From Halovivax limisalsi (GTDB lineage Archaea; Halobacteriota; Halobacteria; Halobacteriales; Natrialbaceae): a DNA stretch of 64,000 bases. Numbering within the stretch: the stretch's first letter is position 1; the number at the start of each line of letters is the position of its first letter. The translations under genes and the position numbers were made by a program. Location: assembly GCF_023093535.1 (NCBI RefSeq), contig NZ_CP095757.1, positions 1,612,001 to 1,676,000 of the forward strand, in the 5' to 3' direction. This document shows, one piece after another, positions 1 to 7,415 of this stretch. The notes under the pieces are model-generated. The model saw only the letters and a program-made list of their open reading frames with translations. It had not been told where the DNA came from and ran no database searches.

Positions 1-261
1 GTGTTCGAGGCCGTCTGCCTGCAGTTTCTCGGCGATGGCCTCGCGAAGTTCGGGGATGCCGGCAGACGTGGTGTAGCCGGTGTGGCCGGCGTCCATGGCG
101 TCCTTGCCGGCTTCGACGACGTTCTCGGGCGTCGGGGCGTCGGGTTCGCCGACGCTCAGGTCGACCACGTCGGCGCCCTCGGCCTCGAGTTCCGAGGCGA
201 GCGCGGAGATGGCGAGCGTGGCGGACGGTTCGACTCTCGTGATGCGGTCTGCGTACTCCAT
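1..261 (-). CDS. Pyridoxal-phosphate aminotransferase, aspartate aminotransferase family (N-terminal part, cut by window edge)
   Basis: Only the first 87 codons are inside the window; the gene runs on past base 1. The reverse-strand reading starts MEYADRITRVEPSATLAIS and contains the VDLSVGEPDAPTPENV and GYTTSAGIPELREAIA segments. These are typical of the N-terminal arm and small domain of class I/II aminotransferases that use aspartate or related substrates. The catalytic lysine lies outside the window, so substrate range cannot be judged. It lies 80 bases downstream of ribH on the same strand and may be co-transcribed with it. Family assignment is firm; the exact amino donor is not known. 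Confidence 0.85.
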   Translation of the reverse strand, partial: MEYADRITRVEPSATLAISALASELEAEGADVVDLSVGEPDAPTPENVVEAGKDAMDAGHTGYTTSAGIPELREAIAEKLQADGLEH

Positions 262-341
262 ATGTTTCTTGAATCGGGTGCGTGGTGGGTTCGTCGGTGA
301 TCGGTACGTCGACGGCGACCGATTGGTTCGGCGACGATTCC

Positions 342-752
342 TCAGGCGGCCGGTAGCTCCTCGAGCAGCGAGAGGGCGCTCTCGACGGCTTTGCGGGCGT
401 TCGCGACGCGCTCGCGGGCCTCCGCGCCGGACATGCCGGGGCCCGTCACGCCGAGTGTGACCGGCGTGTCGCGCTCGAGGCTCACGTCGGACAGGCGCTG
501 GGCGGTCGCGTCGGTGATCACCTGGTCGTGGTCGGTGTCGCCCGTGACGACCGCGCCGATCACGACGACTGCGTCGATTGCCGCCCGCCGGGCGAGGCGG
601 TCGGCCGCGAGCGGGGCGTCGTACACGCCGGGCACCGAGACCACGGTCGCCACCTCCGCGCCGGCCTCGTCGGCCGCTTCGCGGGCGAGGTCCTCCATCT
701 CGCCGGTGACCGACCGGTTGAACTGTGCGACCACGAGTCCGAGCGTGGGCAT
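342..752 (-). CDS. ribH: 6,7-dimethyl-8-ribityllumazine synthase
   Basis: This 136-residue cytoplasmic enzyme condenses 5-amino-6-ribitylaminouracil with dihydroxybutanone phosphate, the penultimate step of riboflavin synthesis. The N-terminus LGLVVAQFNRSVTGEM carries the family FN substrate-binding motif. The VSVPGVYDAPLAADRLA and VVVIGAVVTGDTDHDQVI blocks match the conserved loops, with the catalytic-loop histidine in GDTDHD. Archaeal lumazine synthases are short like this one. A TATA-like TTTAGT about 28 bases upstream of the ATG suggests a leaderless transcript. The aminotransferase gene follows on the same strand. Confidence 0.92.
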   Translation of the reverse strand: MPTLGLVVAQFNRSVTGEMEDLAREAADEAGAEVATVVSVPGVYDAPLAADRLARRAAIDAVVVIGAVVTGDTDHDQVITDATAQRLSDVSLERDTPVTLGVTGPGMSGAEARERVANARKAVESALSLLEELPAA

Positions 753-1059
753 GCCCGAGGAGTCGGGCGGGCGAACTAAAGAGATACCGTTTGCGACCCA
801 TATTGTACGTGGCCCCGCTCGATCGGGATGCCGCCGATCGCCTGTCGTGGCGGATCACTGTCGTGCGGGATCGGAAGGCACCGAACTCCCTGCAGTTTCC
901 GTACTGGCGTCGTATTTCGCGCTCGTCGGCTCCGATCGCAAGCTTCGTTCGTCGGCTATCGCGCTTCTAGAGGCAGAACGCCGCGTTTCCCGGCGCCTTC
1001 CCAGAATTGCCCGGTCCTCGAGGTCGCGAGGCTCACCGACGCCGGATCGTCGGTGCGGA
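753..1059. other. Intergenic region without a recognised gene
   Basis: This stretch holds the likely ribH promoter at its left end (TTTAGT on the reverse strand near 776-781). No open frame here has haloarchaeal coding character. The long frames that cross it are arginine- and serine-rich shadows of neighbouring genes. I see no RNA gene or repeat. Confidence 0.6.
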
Positions 1060-1974
1060 CTACGTGGCGGTGTCCGCAAGGAAGGATTCGACGACTTCGT
1101 AGTGCGCGTCGGGCTGTTCCCAGAAGGGCATGTGGCTGCTGTCGTCGAACACGTGGAGACGAGCGTCCGGGATGCGGTCGGCGATGCCCCGTGCGATGGC
1201 TGGCGAAATTTCGTCGTATTCGCCCGACAACACGAGGGTCGAGACGTCGACCTCACTCAGTCGATCGCGGACGTCCCAGTCGCGAAGGCGCGCGGTCTCG
1301 AGGAGGACGTACTCGTTGGGGCCCCACATCAGGCCGTAGACGTCGAGATTGATCCGGTCGAACGTGGAGGCGACCGGACGCGGGTATTCTTCGGTCCGAC
1401 AGACGTGTTCGCGGTAGGCGCCGTCCAGCGCGGCTGCATATTCGGGCGCGTCGTAGGCTCGCCGGGCTTCCGTGCGCTCGATCGTGGCGCGTTCCTCCGC
1501 CGGCAGTTCCTCGACGACACGCCGCATCGACTCGTAGGCGCTCCGGGTGTCGGCGAGGGTGTTCGCGAGCACGAGTCCGTCGACGTGTCGACCGTATTCG
1601 AGGACGTACTCTTGGGCGAGCATACCGCCCCAGGACTGGCCGTAGAGAGCGAACGAACCGTCGGGGTCGATCGCCCGGCGCACGGCCTCGAGTTCGTCGC
1701 GGTAGTGCTCGACGGTGTAGCGGTCGAAATCACCGGGCGCGGGGTCGTCCGAACGACCGACGCCGAACTGATCGTAGAGGTAGACCGTCAGCTCGTCGCC
1801 GGCGTGGCGGGCGAGCGGCGCGAGGTAGTCGTGAGGCATACCAGGGCCGCCGTGGACGCCGACGAGGACGTCGTCTCCCGAACCGAAGCGTCGGTAGTAG
1901 AGTTCGTAGTCCTCGACGTCGAAGTGCCCCTCGCCGTGGTCGTGGGTGTCGAAGTAGTTTGGGTAATCTGTCAT
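1060..1974 (-). CDS. Proline iminopeptidase-type alpha/beta hydrolase
   Basis: This 304-residue alpha/beta hydrolase most likely cleaves N-terminal proline or other residues from small peptides in the cytoplasm. The oxyanion-hole motif HGGPG is at residues 41-45. The nucleophile is Ser114 in GQSWGG, and the other triad members are probably Asp254 (GEYDE) and His281 (SSHMPFW). The GQSWGG elbow and the LYDQFGVGRSD block are typical of the proline iminopeptidase/tricorn-interacting-factor F1 family (peptidase S33). The gene stands alone, is divergent from the PutP transporter genes, and has a TATA-like box 27 bases upstream of its ATG. True substrate is inferred. Confidence 0.85.
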   Translation of the reverse strand: MTDYPNYFDTHDHGEGHFDVEDYELYYRRFGSGDDVLVGVHGGPGMPHDYLAPLARHAGDELTVYLYDQFGVGRSDDPAPGDFDRYTVEHYRDELEAVRRAIDPDGSFALYGQSWGGMLAQEYVLEYGRHVDGLVLANTLADTRSAYESMRRVVEELPAEERATIERTEARRAYDAPEYAAALDGAYREHVCRTEEYPRPVASTFDRINLDVYGLMWGPNEYVLLETARLRDWDVRDRLSEVDVSTLVLSGEYDEISPAIARGIADRIPDARLHVFDDSSHMPFWEQPDAHYEVVESFLADTAT

Positions 1975-2000
1975 CGGTTGCGTAATTTCGAACCCCTCTT

Positions 2001-2070
2001 CATAAATCGTACCCCTCGGGAAATTTAGGGGATCGAACGTACATGAATTCGTTACTTACCCGAATATTTA
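2001..2070. promoter_or_regulatory. Divergent promoter pair between the peptidase and the PutP operon
   Basis: On the reverse strand, ATTTATG near 2001-2010 lies 27 bases before the peptidase ATG at 1974. On the forward strand, AATATTTA at 2063-2070 lies 27-34 bases before the ATG at 2097. Both spacings fit haloarchaeal TATA boxes feeding leaderless mRNAs. The region is AT-rich relative to its surroundings. Confidence 0.6.
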
Positions 2071-2096
2071 TGTGAGATCGGTCGTGATGGGATGGC

Positions 2097-2246
2097 ATGC
2101 CACTGTCCGCGATCGAACACCTGGCGCTGTGGGGACCGCCGCTGGTGATGCTACTGGTAACGATCGTGTACTATCTGCGGTGGGGGAAGGAGGCGGACGA
2201 GCGAGCGGCCCAACCGTCCCAGTCCTCCGTGAGCGGTGACCGCTGA
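2097..2246 (+). CDS. Small membrane protein paired with PutP symporter (49 aa)
   Basis: This 49-residue protein has one hydrophobic segment (about residues 12-28, PPLVMLLVTIVYYLRW) followed by a short charged C-terminal tail. The ATG is preceded at leaderless distance by a TATA-like box. Its TGA overlaps the ATG of the symporter gene by one base (TGATG), which implies translational coupling. Small single-span proteins preceding sodium/solute symporters are known in several prokaryotic lineages. The position suggests an accessory or stabilising subunit, but its function is inferred only from context. Assignment as a real gene rests on codon quality, overlap and promoter. Confidence 0.75.
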   Translation: MPLSAIEHLALWGPPLVMLLVTIVYYLRWGKEADERAAQPSQSSVSGDR

Positions 2247-3748
2247 TGGTCGAATCATCGACCATCACGTTCGCCCTCTACCTCCTGGTCGTCTTCGGCA
2301 TCGGCATCTTCGGCTATCTGGCAACCAATACGTTCGAGGACTTCGCGCTCGGCGGCCGCGGCATGAAAGACTGGGTCGTCGGCCTCAGCGCCCAGGCGTC
2401 CGACATGAGCATCTGGCTTCTCATCGGACTGCCGGCGACGGCTTACGCGATGGGCCTGTCGGCCATCTGGATCGGCATGGGTGTCATCGCGGGAACCGCC
2501 TTCAACTGGTTCTTCCTCAGCAAACGGATGCGCCGCTACAGCGGTCACCTCGAAAGCGTGACCGTCCTCGACTTCCTCGAGAAACGGGTCCGCGACGACC
2601 TCGGCATCATCAAACTCGTCGGCTCCGTCTCCCTCGTACTGTTCTACACGATCTCTACGTCCGGCGAATTCATCGGCTCGGGGAAAATTTTAAACGCCGT
2701 CTTCGGGTACGACTTCTTCACCGGCGTCCTCATCGGCGGCGTCCTCGTCCTCGTCTACACGCTCGTCGGCGGGTTCATCGCCGTCTCGTACACCGACGTC
2801 CTCCAGGCCCTGATCATGATCGTCGCCGTCGTCCTGCTCCCCGTCGTGGCATTCGTCGGCATCGGTAGCGTTGCCGGTGGCCTGACCGAACTCCAGCAAG
2901 TCTCGGGTGCCTCCCCCGGCCTGTTGGGCGGGAGTTCTGGCGTGCTGGCGATTATCGGGTTCTTCGCCGGCACGATCGGCATCGGATTCGGCTATCCCGG
3001 CCAACCCCACATCACGGTCCGGTACATGAGTATCGACGACCACCGGAATCTCCGCCGCGCATCCCTCATCGGAATGGTCTGGGTCATCTTCGCGACGTAC
3101 GGCGCCATCTTCCTGGGCTGGGCGGCCGGCGCGTACCTCGGTGGCGTCGAAAACACCGATCAGGTGATGCCGCTGCTGGCCGACGAACTGCTGCCCGGGT
3201 GGCTCGTCGGCATCCTCATGGCGGGCGCGATCGCCGGGATGATGTCGACGAGCGACTCGAAATTCCTCGTCGCGACCAACGCGGTCTCCTACAATCTCTA
3301 CAAGCGATTCGTCAACGAGGATGCCAGCGACCGGACGGTGTTGTGGGTGTCACGGATCGTGATGGCCGCGATCGTCGTCGCCGCTATCGCGCTCGCCCGG
3401 CCCTCCGGCGTGGTCTTTACGGTGATCCTCGGCGGCTGGGCCGGCATCGGCGCTTCGTTCGGCCCACTGCTGATCGCCTCACTGTACTGGAAACGGCTCA
3501 ACAAGTGGGGCGCGTACGCCGGCATGATCGTCGGCATGGCTACGGTCGCCATCTGGCTGTTCTTCGACATCGGAATCGTCTACGAACTCATCCCCGGGTT
3601 CCTCTTCTCGAGCGTTGCCATCGTCGCCGTCAGTCTCCTGACTGCGGAACCACCGGAGACCGTCCAGCGGGAGTTCGAGGACGCCACTGGAGCGTCCGGC
3701 CTCCGCGTCGAGGATGCCGGGGACACCGGCGTCCCTGGGGACGACTGA
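2246..3748 (+). CDS. putP: Sodium/proline symporter, SSS family (PutP-like)
   Basis: This 500-residue polytopic membrane protein of the sodium:solute symporter family has a dozen or so hydrophobic segments. Typical family features are FALGGRGMKDWVVGLSAQASDMSIWLL in the first helices (the sodium-site region), the GYPGQPHITVRYMS loop, and MAGAIAGMMSTSDSKFL, which matches the family signature with sodium-coordinating serine/threonine residues. The hydrophilic C-terminal tail (about 40 residues) is acidic. It probably imports proline or another compatible solute with Na+. The gene is coupled to the 49-residue membrane protein upstream. Substrate is inferred from overall similarity to PutP; pantothenate or other solutes are possible. 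Confidence 0.85.
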   Translation: MVESSTITFALYLLVVFGIGIFGYLATNTFEDFALGGRGMKDWVVGLSAQASDMSIWLLIGLPATAYAMGLSAIWIGMGVIAGTAFNWFFLSKRMRRYSGHLESVTVLDFLEKRVRDDLGIIKLVGSVSLVLFYTISTSGEFIGSGKILNAVFGYDFFTGVLIGGVLVLVYTLVGGFIAVSYTDVLQALIMIVAVVLLPVVAFVGIGSVAGGLTELQQVSGASPGLLGGSSGVLAIIGFFAGTIGIGFGYPGQPHITVRYMSIDDHRNLRRASLIGMVWVIFATYGAIFLGWAAGAYLGGVENTDQVMPLLADELLPGWLVGILMAGAIAGMMSTSDSKFLVATNAVSYNLYKRFVNEDASDRTVLWVSRIVMAAIVVAAIALARPSGVVFTVILGGWAGIGASFGPLLIASLYWKRLNKWGAYAGMIVGMATVAIWLFFDIGIVYELIPGFLFSSVAIVAVSLLTAEPPETVQREFEDATGASGLRVEDAGDTGVPGDD

Positions 3749-3936
3749 CCAGCCGCTTTCTCCGTTCGAACGCGAGCCGAACGGTCCGTCCCATCGGACG
3801 TACCGGTCCGCGGGCGTCGTGGGAGTTCCCCCTCGCCCCGCAATGGGACGGTCGAGTATCGACGTAGCGACGCCGTTCGGCGTGGGATCGTCCCGAGTGA
3901 GAATTCTTAAGCGCGCCCTTTCGCAATGATCCGACG

Positions 3937-5115
3937 ATGACTACGCTACGGACCCCAGGCCCGACGATCGGCGTCGTCGGCGGCGGACAGCTCGGACGGA
4001 TGCTCGGCGAAGCCGCGGCCCCGCTCGGGGTCGAACTCCTCGTCCTCGATCCGACGCCCGATTGCCCCGCGTCGCCGGTCGCTCGCGACCAGCTCGTCGC
4101 CGACTTCGACGACGAGGACGCGATCCGTCGACTCGCGGAGCGCTCCGACTTCCTCACCTTCGAGATCGAACTCGCCGACCAGGACGCGATGGAGCGGGTG
4201 AGCGAGGAGACGGGCGTGCCGATCCACCCGAAGCCGGCGACGCTGCGGACGATCCACGACAAGCTTGTCCAGAAGCGCGAACTCGAGGCCGCCGGGATCC
4301 CCGTCCCGCCGTTTCGCGCCGTCGAGGACGCCGACGACATCCGGGCGGCGATCGACGACTACGGGGCGCCGGTGATGCTCAAGGCCCGCACGGGCGGCTA
4401 CGACGGGCGGGGCAACGTCCCCGTCGAGTCGAAGGCGGATGCGGACGCCGCCATCGATGCAGTGGCCGGCCCAGCGATGGTCGAGTCGTTCGTCGACTAC
4501 GCGCGCGAGGTGAGCGTCATCGCCGTGAAGGGCGCGACCGACGCCGAGACCGGCGAGACCGAGGTGGCGACCTTCCCCGTCGGCGAGAACGTCCACCGCG
4601 AGGAGATCCTCCGGGAGACGATCGTCCCGACGCGCTCGAGCGACGCCGCCCGGGAGCGAGCGCACGACGTTGCGCGGGACGTCCTCGACGTGATGGACGG
4701 TCGCGGCGTCTACGGGATCGAATTTTTCGAAACCGACGACGAAGAGATTCTGCTCAACGAGATCGCCCCGCGCCCGCACAACTCGGGCCACTGGACGATC
4801 GAGGGCGCGCGAACCTCCCAGTTCGAACAGCACGTCCGCGCCGTCCTGGGCTGGCCGCTCGGCGCGACCGATCTCCGCTGTCCGACCGTCCTGGTGAACC
4901 TGCTCGGCGACGTCGAGGAGTCGAAACCCGCCGCGCTCGCCAACGTCGACCGGATCCACGAGACGGCGGGAGCGCACCTCCACTGGTACGGCAAGGCCGA
5001 GGCGCGACCGCTTCGGAAGATGGGCCACGTGACGGTGACCGGCTCGGGAACCGAGGACGTCGAGACGCTGCTGTCCGAGGCGACCGAACTGCGCGACGCG
5101 GTGACGTTCGAGTAG
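3937..5115 (+). CDS. purK: 5-(carboxyamino)imidazole ribonucleotide synthase
   Basis: This 392-residue ATP-grasp enzyme makes N5-CAIR from AIR, ATP and bicarbonate in purine synthesis. The N-terminal GVVGGGQLGRMLGEAA loop, the central ARTGGYDGRGNVPV ATP-grasp segment, EILLNEIAPRPHNSGHWTIE and GATDLRCPTVLVNLLG are all diagnostic. The promoter TTCTTAAG lies 26-33 bases before the ATG. Its partner purE begins at 7416. The two are commonly adjacent in haloarchaea (recalled), but here about 2.3 kb of accessory genes separates them. The last 60 bases, including the stop codon, are duplicated at 6015-6074. The reading frame itself is intact. Confidence 0.95.
   Translation: MTTLRTPGPTIGVVGGGQLGRMLGEAAAPLGVELLVLDPTPDCPASPVARDQLVADFDDEDAIRRLAERSDFLTFEIELADQDAMERVSEETGVPIHPKPATLRTIHDKLVQKRELEAAGIPVPPFRAVEDADDIRAAIDDYGAPVMLKARTGGYDGRGNVPVESKADADAAIDAVAGPAMVESFVDYAREVSVIAVKGATDAETGETEVATFPVGENVHREEILRETIVPTRSSDAARERAHDVARDVLDVMDGRGVYGIEFFETDDEEILLNEIAPRPHNSGHWTIEGARTSQFEQHVRAVLGWPLGATDLRCPTVLVNLLGDVEESKPAALANVDRIHETAGAHLHWYGKAEARPLRKMGHVTVTGSGTEDVETLLSEATELRDAVTFE
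5056..5115 (+). repeat. 60-bp direct repeat, copy 1 (3' end of purK)
   Basis: This is the purK terminus, from the GAC codon of DVETLLSEATEL to the TAG stop. Aligned with bases 6015-6074, it is identical at 57 of 60 positions (by eye), with no gaps. The differences are C/T at 5058, T/C at 5073 and G/A at 5112; two are synonymous and one changes Leu to Pro in the second copy. The two copies bracket the toxin-antitoxin pair. Confidence 0.9.
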
Positions 5116-5205
5116 CGCGAGGACGGTTTCCGAACGGGATGCCGTTCCCCGAGCAGCGTCTGGAACGAAGTTTTAGATTCGAGCCGACGGCAACCGTTGG
5201 CGGCC

Positions 5206-5240
5206 GGAACAACACTTATGCCGTTGTTCCCTATAACAAC
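5206..5240 (+). promoter_or_regulatory. Promoter and palindromic operator of the toxin-antitoxin pair
   Basis: A perfect 8-bp inverted repeat, GGAACAAC (5206-5213) and GTTGTTCC (5223-5230), is separated by 9 bases. A second inverted pair, GTTGTT (5223-5228) and AACAAC (5235-5240), has a 6-base spacer and shares the middle arm. The first spacer contains CTTATG at 5215-5220, 25-30 bases before the ATG at 5245, which fits a TATA box of a leaderless gene. A regulator bound here would mask the promoter, as expected for autorepression by a DNA-binding antitoxin. Binding itself is inferred. Confidence 0.65.
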
Positions 5241-5244
5241 AGAC

Positions 5245-5556
5245 ATGGGTGGGGACGATGACGCTGTCGAGTTGCTCTCCCAGACGGTCGACTTCGGGAG
5301 TCGGTATGCCGAAGTCACGGCGTGGGCGGTCCCGGAGTCTGAGCGGTATCCGGATGGGATCAAGCATTCGATGCAGTACGGAAATGCGGCCGGCGAAACG
5401 ATCGTTCGGTACGACAACTTTCCGGATCACCCTGGCGTCGCACACCACCACAAGCACGCCGAAGGTGGAGCGGTTGAGGCCGTCGAATTCGAGGGGTTGC
5501 GACCCCTCTTCGAACGATTCAAGCGAGAGGTGAACGAGTATGGAGACCCCTGGTAA
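5245..5556 (+). CDS. tumE: TumE-like toxin of a type II toxin-antitoxin pair (DUF6516 family)
   Basis: This 103-residue protein starts at ATG 5245; an in-frame ATG at 5220 would put the start inside the operator. Segments DGIKHSMQYGNAAGETIVRYDNFPDHPGVAHHHKH resemble the TumE/DUF6516 family, in which a small, probably nucleic-acid-acting toxin is encoded beside a winged-helix partner. The histidine-rich PGVAHHHKH stretch (about residues 65-73) could be catalytic or metal-binding. It overlaps the next gene by 17 bases, indicating coupled expression. Toxicity is a family-level inference. The pair is enclosed by direct repeats of the purK 3' end. Confidence 0.75.
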   Translation: MGGDDDAVELLSQTVDFGSRYAEVTAWAVPESERYPDGIKHSMQYGNAAGETIVRYDNFPDHPGVAHHHKHAEGGAVEAVEFEGLRPLFERFKREVNEYGDPW

Positions 5557-5971
5557 CGACACCGAAATGGGACAGTCCGACGATCGAACGCTACGGGTTC
5601 GGTTTCGAACCAGTAGCGACGACGACCTCGCGAATGCGCTCGAAGCGATCGACCGAGGAGACACGCCGGATCCGCACTTCGAAATCGTCTATCACGACCC
5701 CGAAGACGTCCATCGCGTGACCCGACCCAAAAATCTCGAACTGCTCCGGGCGATCGTCCAGTACGAACCCGGAAGCATCCGGGAAACGGCTCGGCGGGTC
5801 GATCGCGACGTCAGACAGGTCCACAGAAACCTCACCGAACTCGAAGACCTCCACTTGATCGAGCTCGTCGAGGACGGCCAGGCCAAACGGCCGCGCGTCT
5901 GGTACACGGCTATCGACATCGATCTGCCGCTCGTGACGCCGAGTGTCGGTTCGGATGAAGTCGAAGCGTGA
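5540..5971 (+). CDS. tumA: Winged-helix DNA-binding antitoxin partner (HVO_A0114/TumA-like)
   Basis: This 143-residue protein has an N-terminal beta-rich part (LRVRFRTSSDDDLANALEAI) and a winged-helix DNA-binding domain at about residues 62-128. The recognition region is SIRETARRVDRDVRQVHRNLTEL, followed by the wing LVEDGQAKRPRVWYTAI. This architecture matches the HVO_A0114-type putative DNA-binding family found next to TumE-type genes. It starts inside the end of tumE (17-base overlap). It most likely neutralises the toxin and represses the operon through the palindromic sites at 5206-5240. An alternative is a plain transcriptional repressor paired with an enzyme. Confidence 0.75.
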   Translation: METPGNDTEMGQSDDRTLRVRFRTSSDDDLANALEAIDRGDTPDPHFEIVYHDPEDVHRVTRPKNLELLRAIVQYEPGSIRETARRVDRDVRQVHRNLTELEDLHLIELVEDGQAKRPRVWYTAIDIDLPLVTPSVGSDEVEA

Positions 5972-6014
5972 CCGGACCGTCTCACGCTACGTGCACAGCG
6001 GGTCCGATCAGAAC

Positions 6015-6074
6015 GATGTCGAGACGCTGCCGTCCGAGGCGACCGAACTGCGCGACGCGGTGACGTTCGAATAG
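6015..6074 (+). repeat. 60-bp direct repeat, copy 2 (detached purK 3' end)
   Basis: A second copy of the final 19 codons plus stop of purK lies 44 bases after the end of the antitoxin gene. It is not attached to an intact upstream frame. It keeps the TAG stop and 57 of 60 bases, with one Leu-to-Pro change, as expected for a non-functional remnant. Together with copy 1 it defines a 959-bp unit (5056 to 6014) that contains exactly the toxin-antitoxin pair. Confidence 0.9.
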
Positions 6075-6119
6075 GCGGGTCGCCCGCCTCGCTCGTGACG
6101 AACCGATCCGCCGAGGAAA

Positions 6120-6521
6120 TCACTCACGAGAGCTATCGTAGACGTCTCTGAACTCCCGTTCCCGGCGGATCAACGTCTCGATGCCGTCTTCGAGCAAGAC
6201 GTCGCCGAGGATCGTCGCTCGATAGTAGGTGTAGGTGCCATCCTCGTCGCGTTCCGTTCGGACCCGTTCCTCGACGAGGCCGACGTCGCGGAGGATTCCC
6301 AGATGGTAGTGGAGGGTGCTGTCGTCGACATCGATCACTTCGTCCAGCTCACCGGGAGCGAATTCATCAGTGTGTGAGAGTCGATACAGGATTTCGAAGC
6401 GCGTCCGATTTCCGATCGCCGCCTGCATGTCGAGGTAGTCGTCCAGCGAGAGAACGCTCTCTTCAGGGAGGAGCGCCGCTGGATCTCTGGGACTCGGCGC
6501 GTCCGATCGTTTCGATTCCAT
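6120..6521 (-). CDS. ArsR-type winged-helix transcriptional regulator
   Basis: This 133-residue protein has a winged-helix domain at about residues 30-105. Conserved elements are AAIGNRTRFEILYRLSHTDEFAPGELDEVIDVDDSTLHYHLGILRDVGLVEER, followed by a wing with TYTYYRATILG. The STLHYHLGILRDVGLV recognition helix is typical of haloarchaeal ArsR-like regulators. No cysteines are present, so metal sensing of the classical ArsR type is unlikely. It lies in the accessory stretch between purK and purE, transcribed against both. Its target is unknown; the AT-rich segment upstream (GATATAAAAAG on the reverse strand, near 6590) may be its promoter. Confidence 0.8.
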   Translation of the reverse strand: MESKRSDAPSPRDPAALLPEESVLSLDDYLDMQAAIGNRTRFEILYRLSHTDEFAPGELDEVIDVDDSTLHYHLGILRDVGLVEERVRTERDEDGTYTYYRATILGDVLLEDGIETLIRREREFRDVYDSSRE

Positions 6522-6711
6522 TGCAAGAGAAATGGGCCGCCGTCTACGTAGTCGTTATCGAGCTAGGAATCACTGAAAAACCGTCTTTTTATATCAACTT
6601 CCGGACAGTCACACGTTCCGGCGACTGACCAGCAGCCCGGGACACCCGGCTCACAATCCGGCGCACGGGACGGTTGGGGAAGGAAACAGCGCATCAGTCC
6701 GTGGGGCCCGT

Positions 6712-7137
6712 TCAGAAGTCGTACTCGAAGACGTCCCACAGGGTCCAGACGCGAATCCCGTACGTGCTCTCGTAGTGCGAAACGACGTCGCGGCCGAACT
6801 CGGCTTCCTCGCCGCGTATCTTTCCGAGGTACGCCACTTCGTCGCCGGTATCTCGATATCCCCAGGCTGCCCCGCTATCCGTCGTATCGTTCATCTGCGT
6901 GAGCACGGCGATCGTCGTGCCGGGAACCGCTTCTAGCACCGCCGGCACGAACGTTTCGTGGTCCCTATCGTACGTCGATTCGATGTGGACGTAGATCCCG
7001 TCACCGGGGCGCTCGTTCGCGTCGTAGAGCGCAATAATGGCGTCGGAGTACGCATCGGGCCAGTTCGATCCGACCGTCTCTTTCGACAGCTCGCTGCCGA
7101 ATACCGAAAGGACGGACTGCATTCCCATACGCTGCAT
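6712..7137 (-). CDS. Hypothetical protein in the purK-purE accessory stretch
   Basis: This 141-residue acidic protein belongs to no family I recognise. An internal ATG three codons later (7128) is an equally good start. It has no signal peptide, membrane segment or known motif. Notable features are aromatic-rich segments YGIRVWTLWDVFEYDF at the C-terminus and AAWGYRDTGDEVAYLGKIRG, and a VHIESTYDRDHETFVPAV stretch; the pattern suggests a compact alpha/beta fold. Codon use is less GC3-biased than purK and purE, consistent with later acquisition. Its neighbours give no functional clue. Confidence 0.65.
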   Translation of the reverse strand: MQRMGMQSVLSVFGSELSKETVGSNWPDAYSDAIIALYDANERPGDGIYVHIESTYDRDHETFVPAVLEAVPGTTIAVLTQMNDTTDSGAAWGYRDTGDEVAYLGKIRGEEAEFGRDVVSHYESTYGIRVWTLWDVFEYDF

Positions 7138-7415
7138 TCGACTCGATTGGTCGTATTAGTTCTGTTTCACCACGTCCTGGCAATCTCTAATCCGTCGGAG
7201 CGTACGTCGAATCGTGACCGAAGACGCGCGGTTACTGACGTAGCAACTGCTTCGACCCGGGTACTCGCATCGATGCTATCGCTGCGTGCAGCGCCCGTCG
7301 TCGGCGGTCCCGGCTCCGATACCGGATTGGAGCGGCTTTCGAGTTGGGCGCACAATCTCGAGCGGTGACGACCGAACCCGCGCCTTTCATGGCGCCCGAC
7401 TTTGAACCCTGCCGT

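Noticed and set aside
391-2028. 545-codon forward frame across ribH and the peptidase
   Set aside because: It is an antisense shadow of two recognised reverse-strand genes and contains no haloarchaeal-type domain.
5197-5244. Upstream extension of the TumE-like gene
   Set aside because: The in-frame ATG would place translation start within the operator and TATA region; ATG 5245 gives leaderless spacing.
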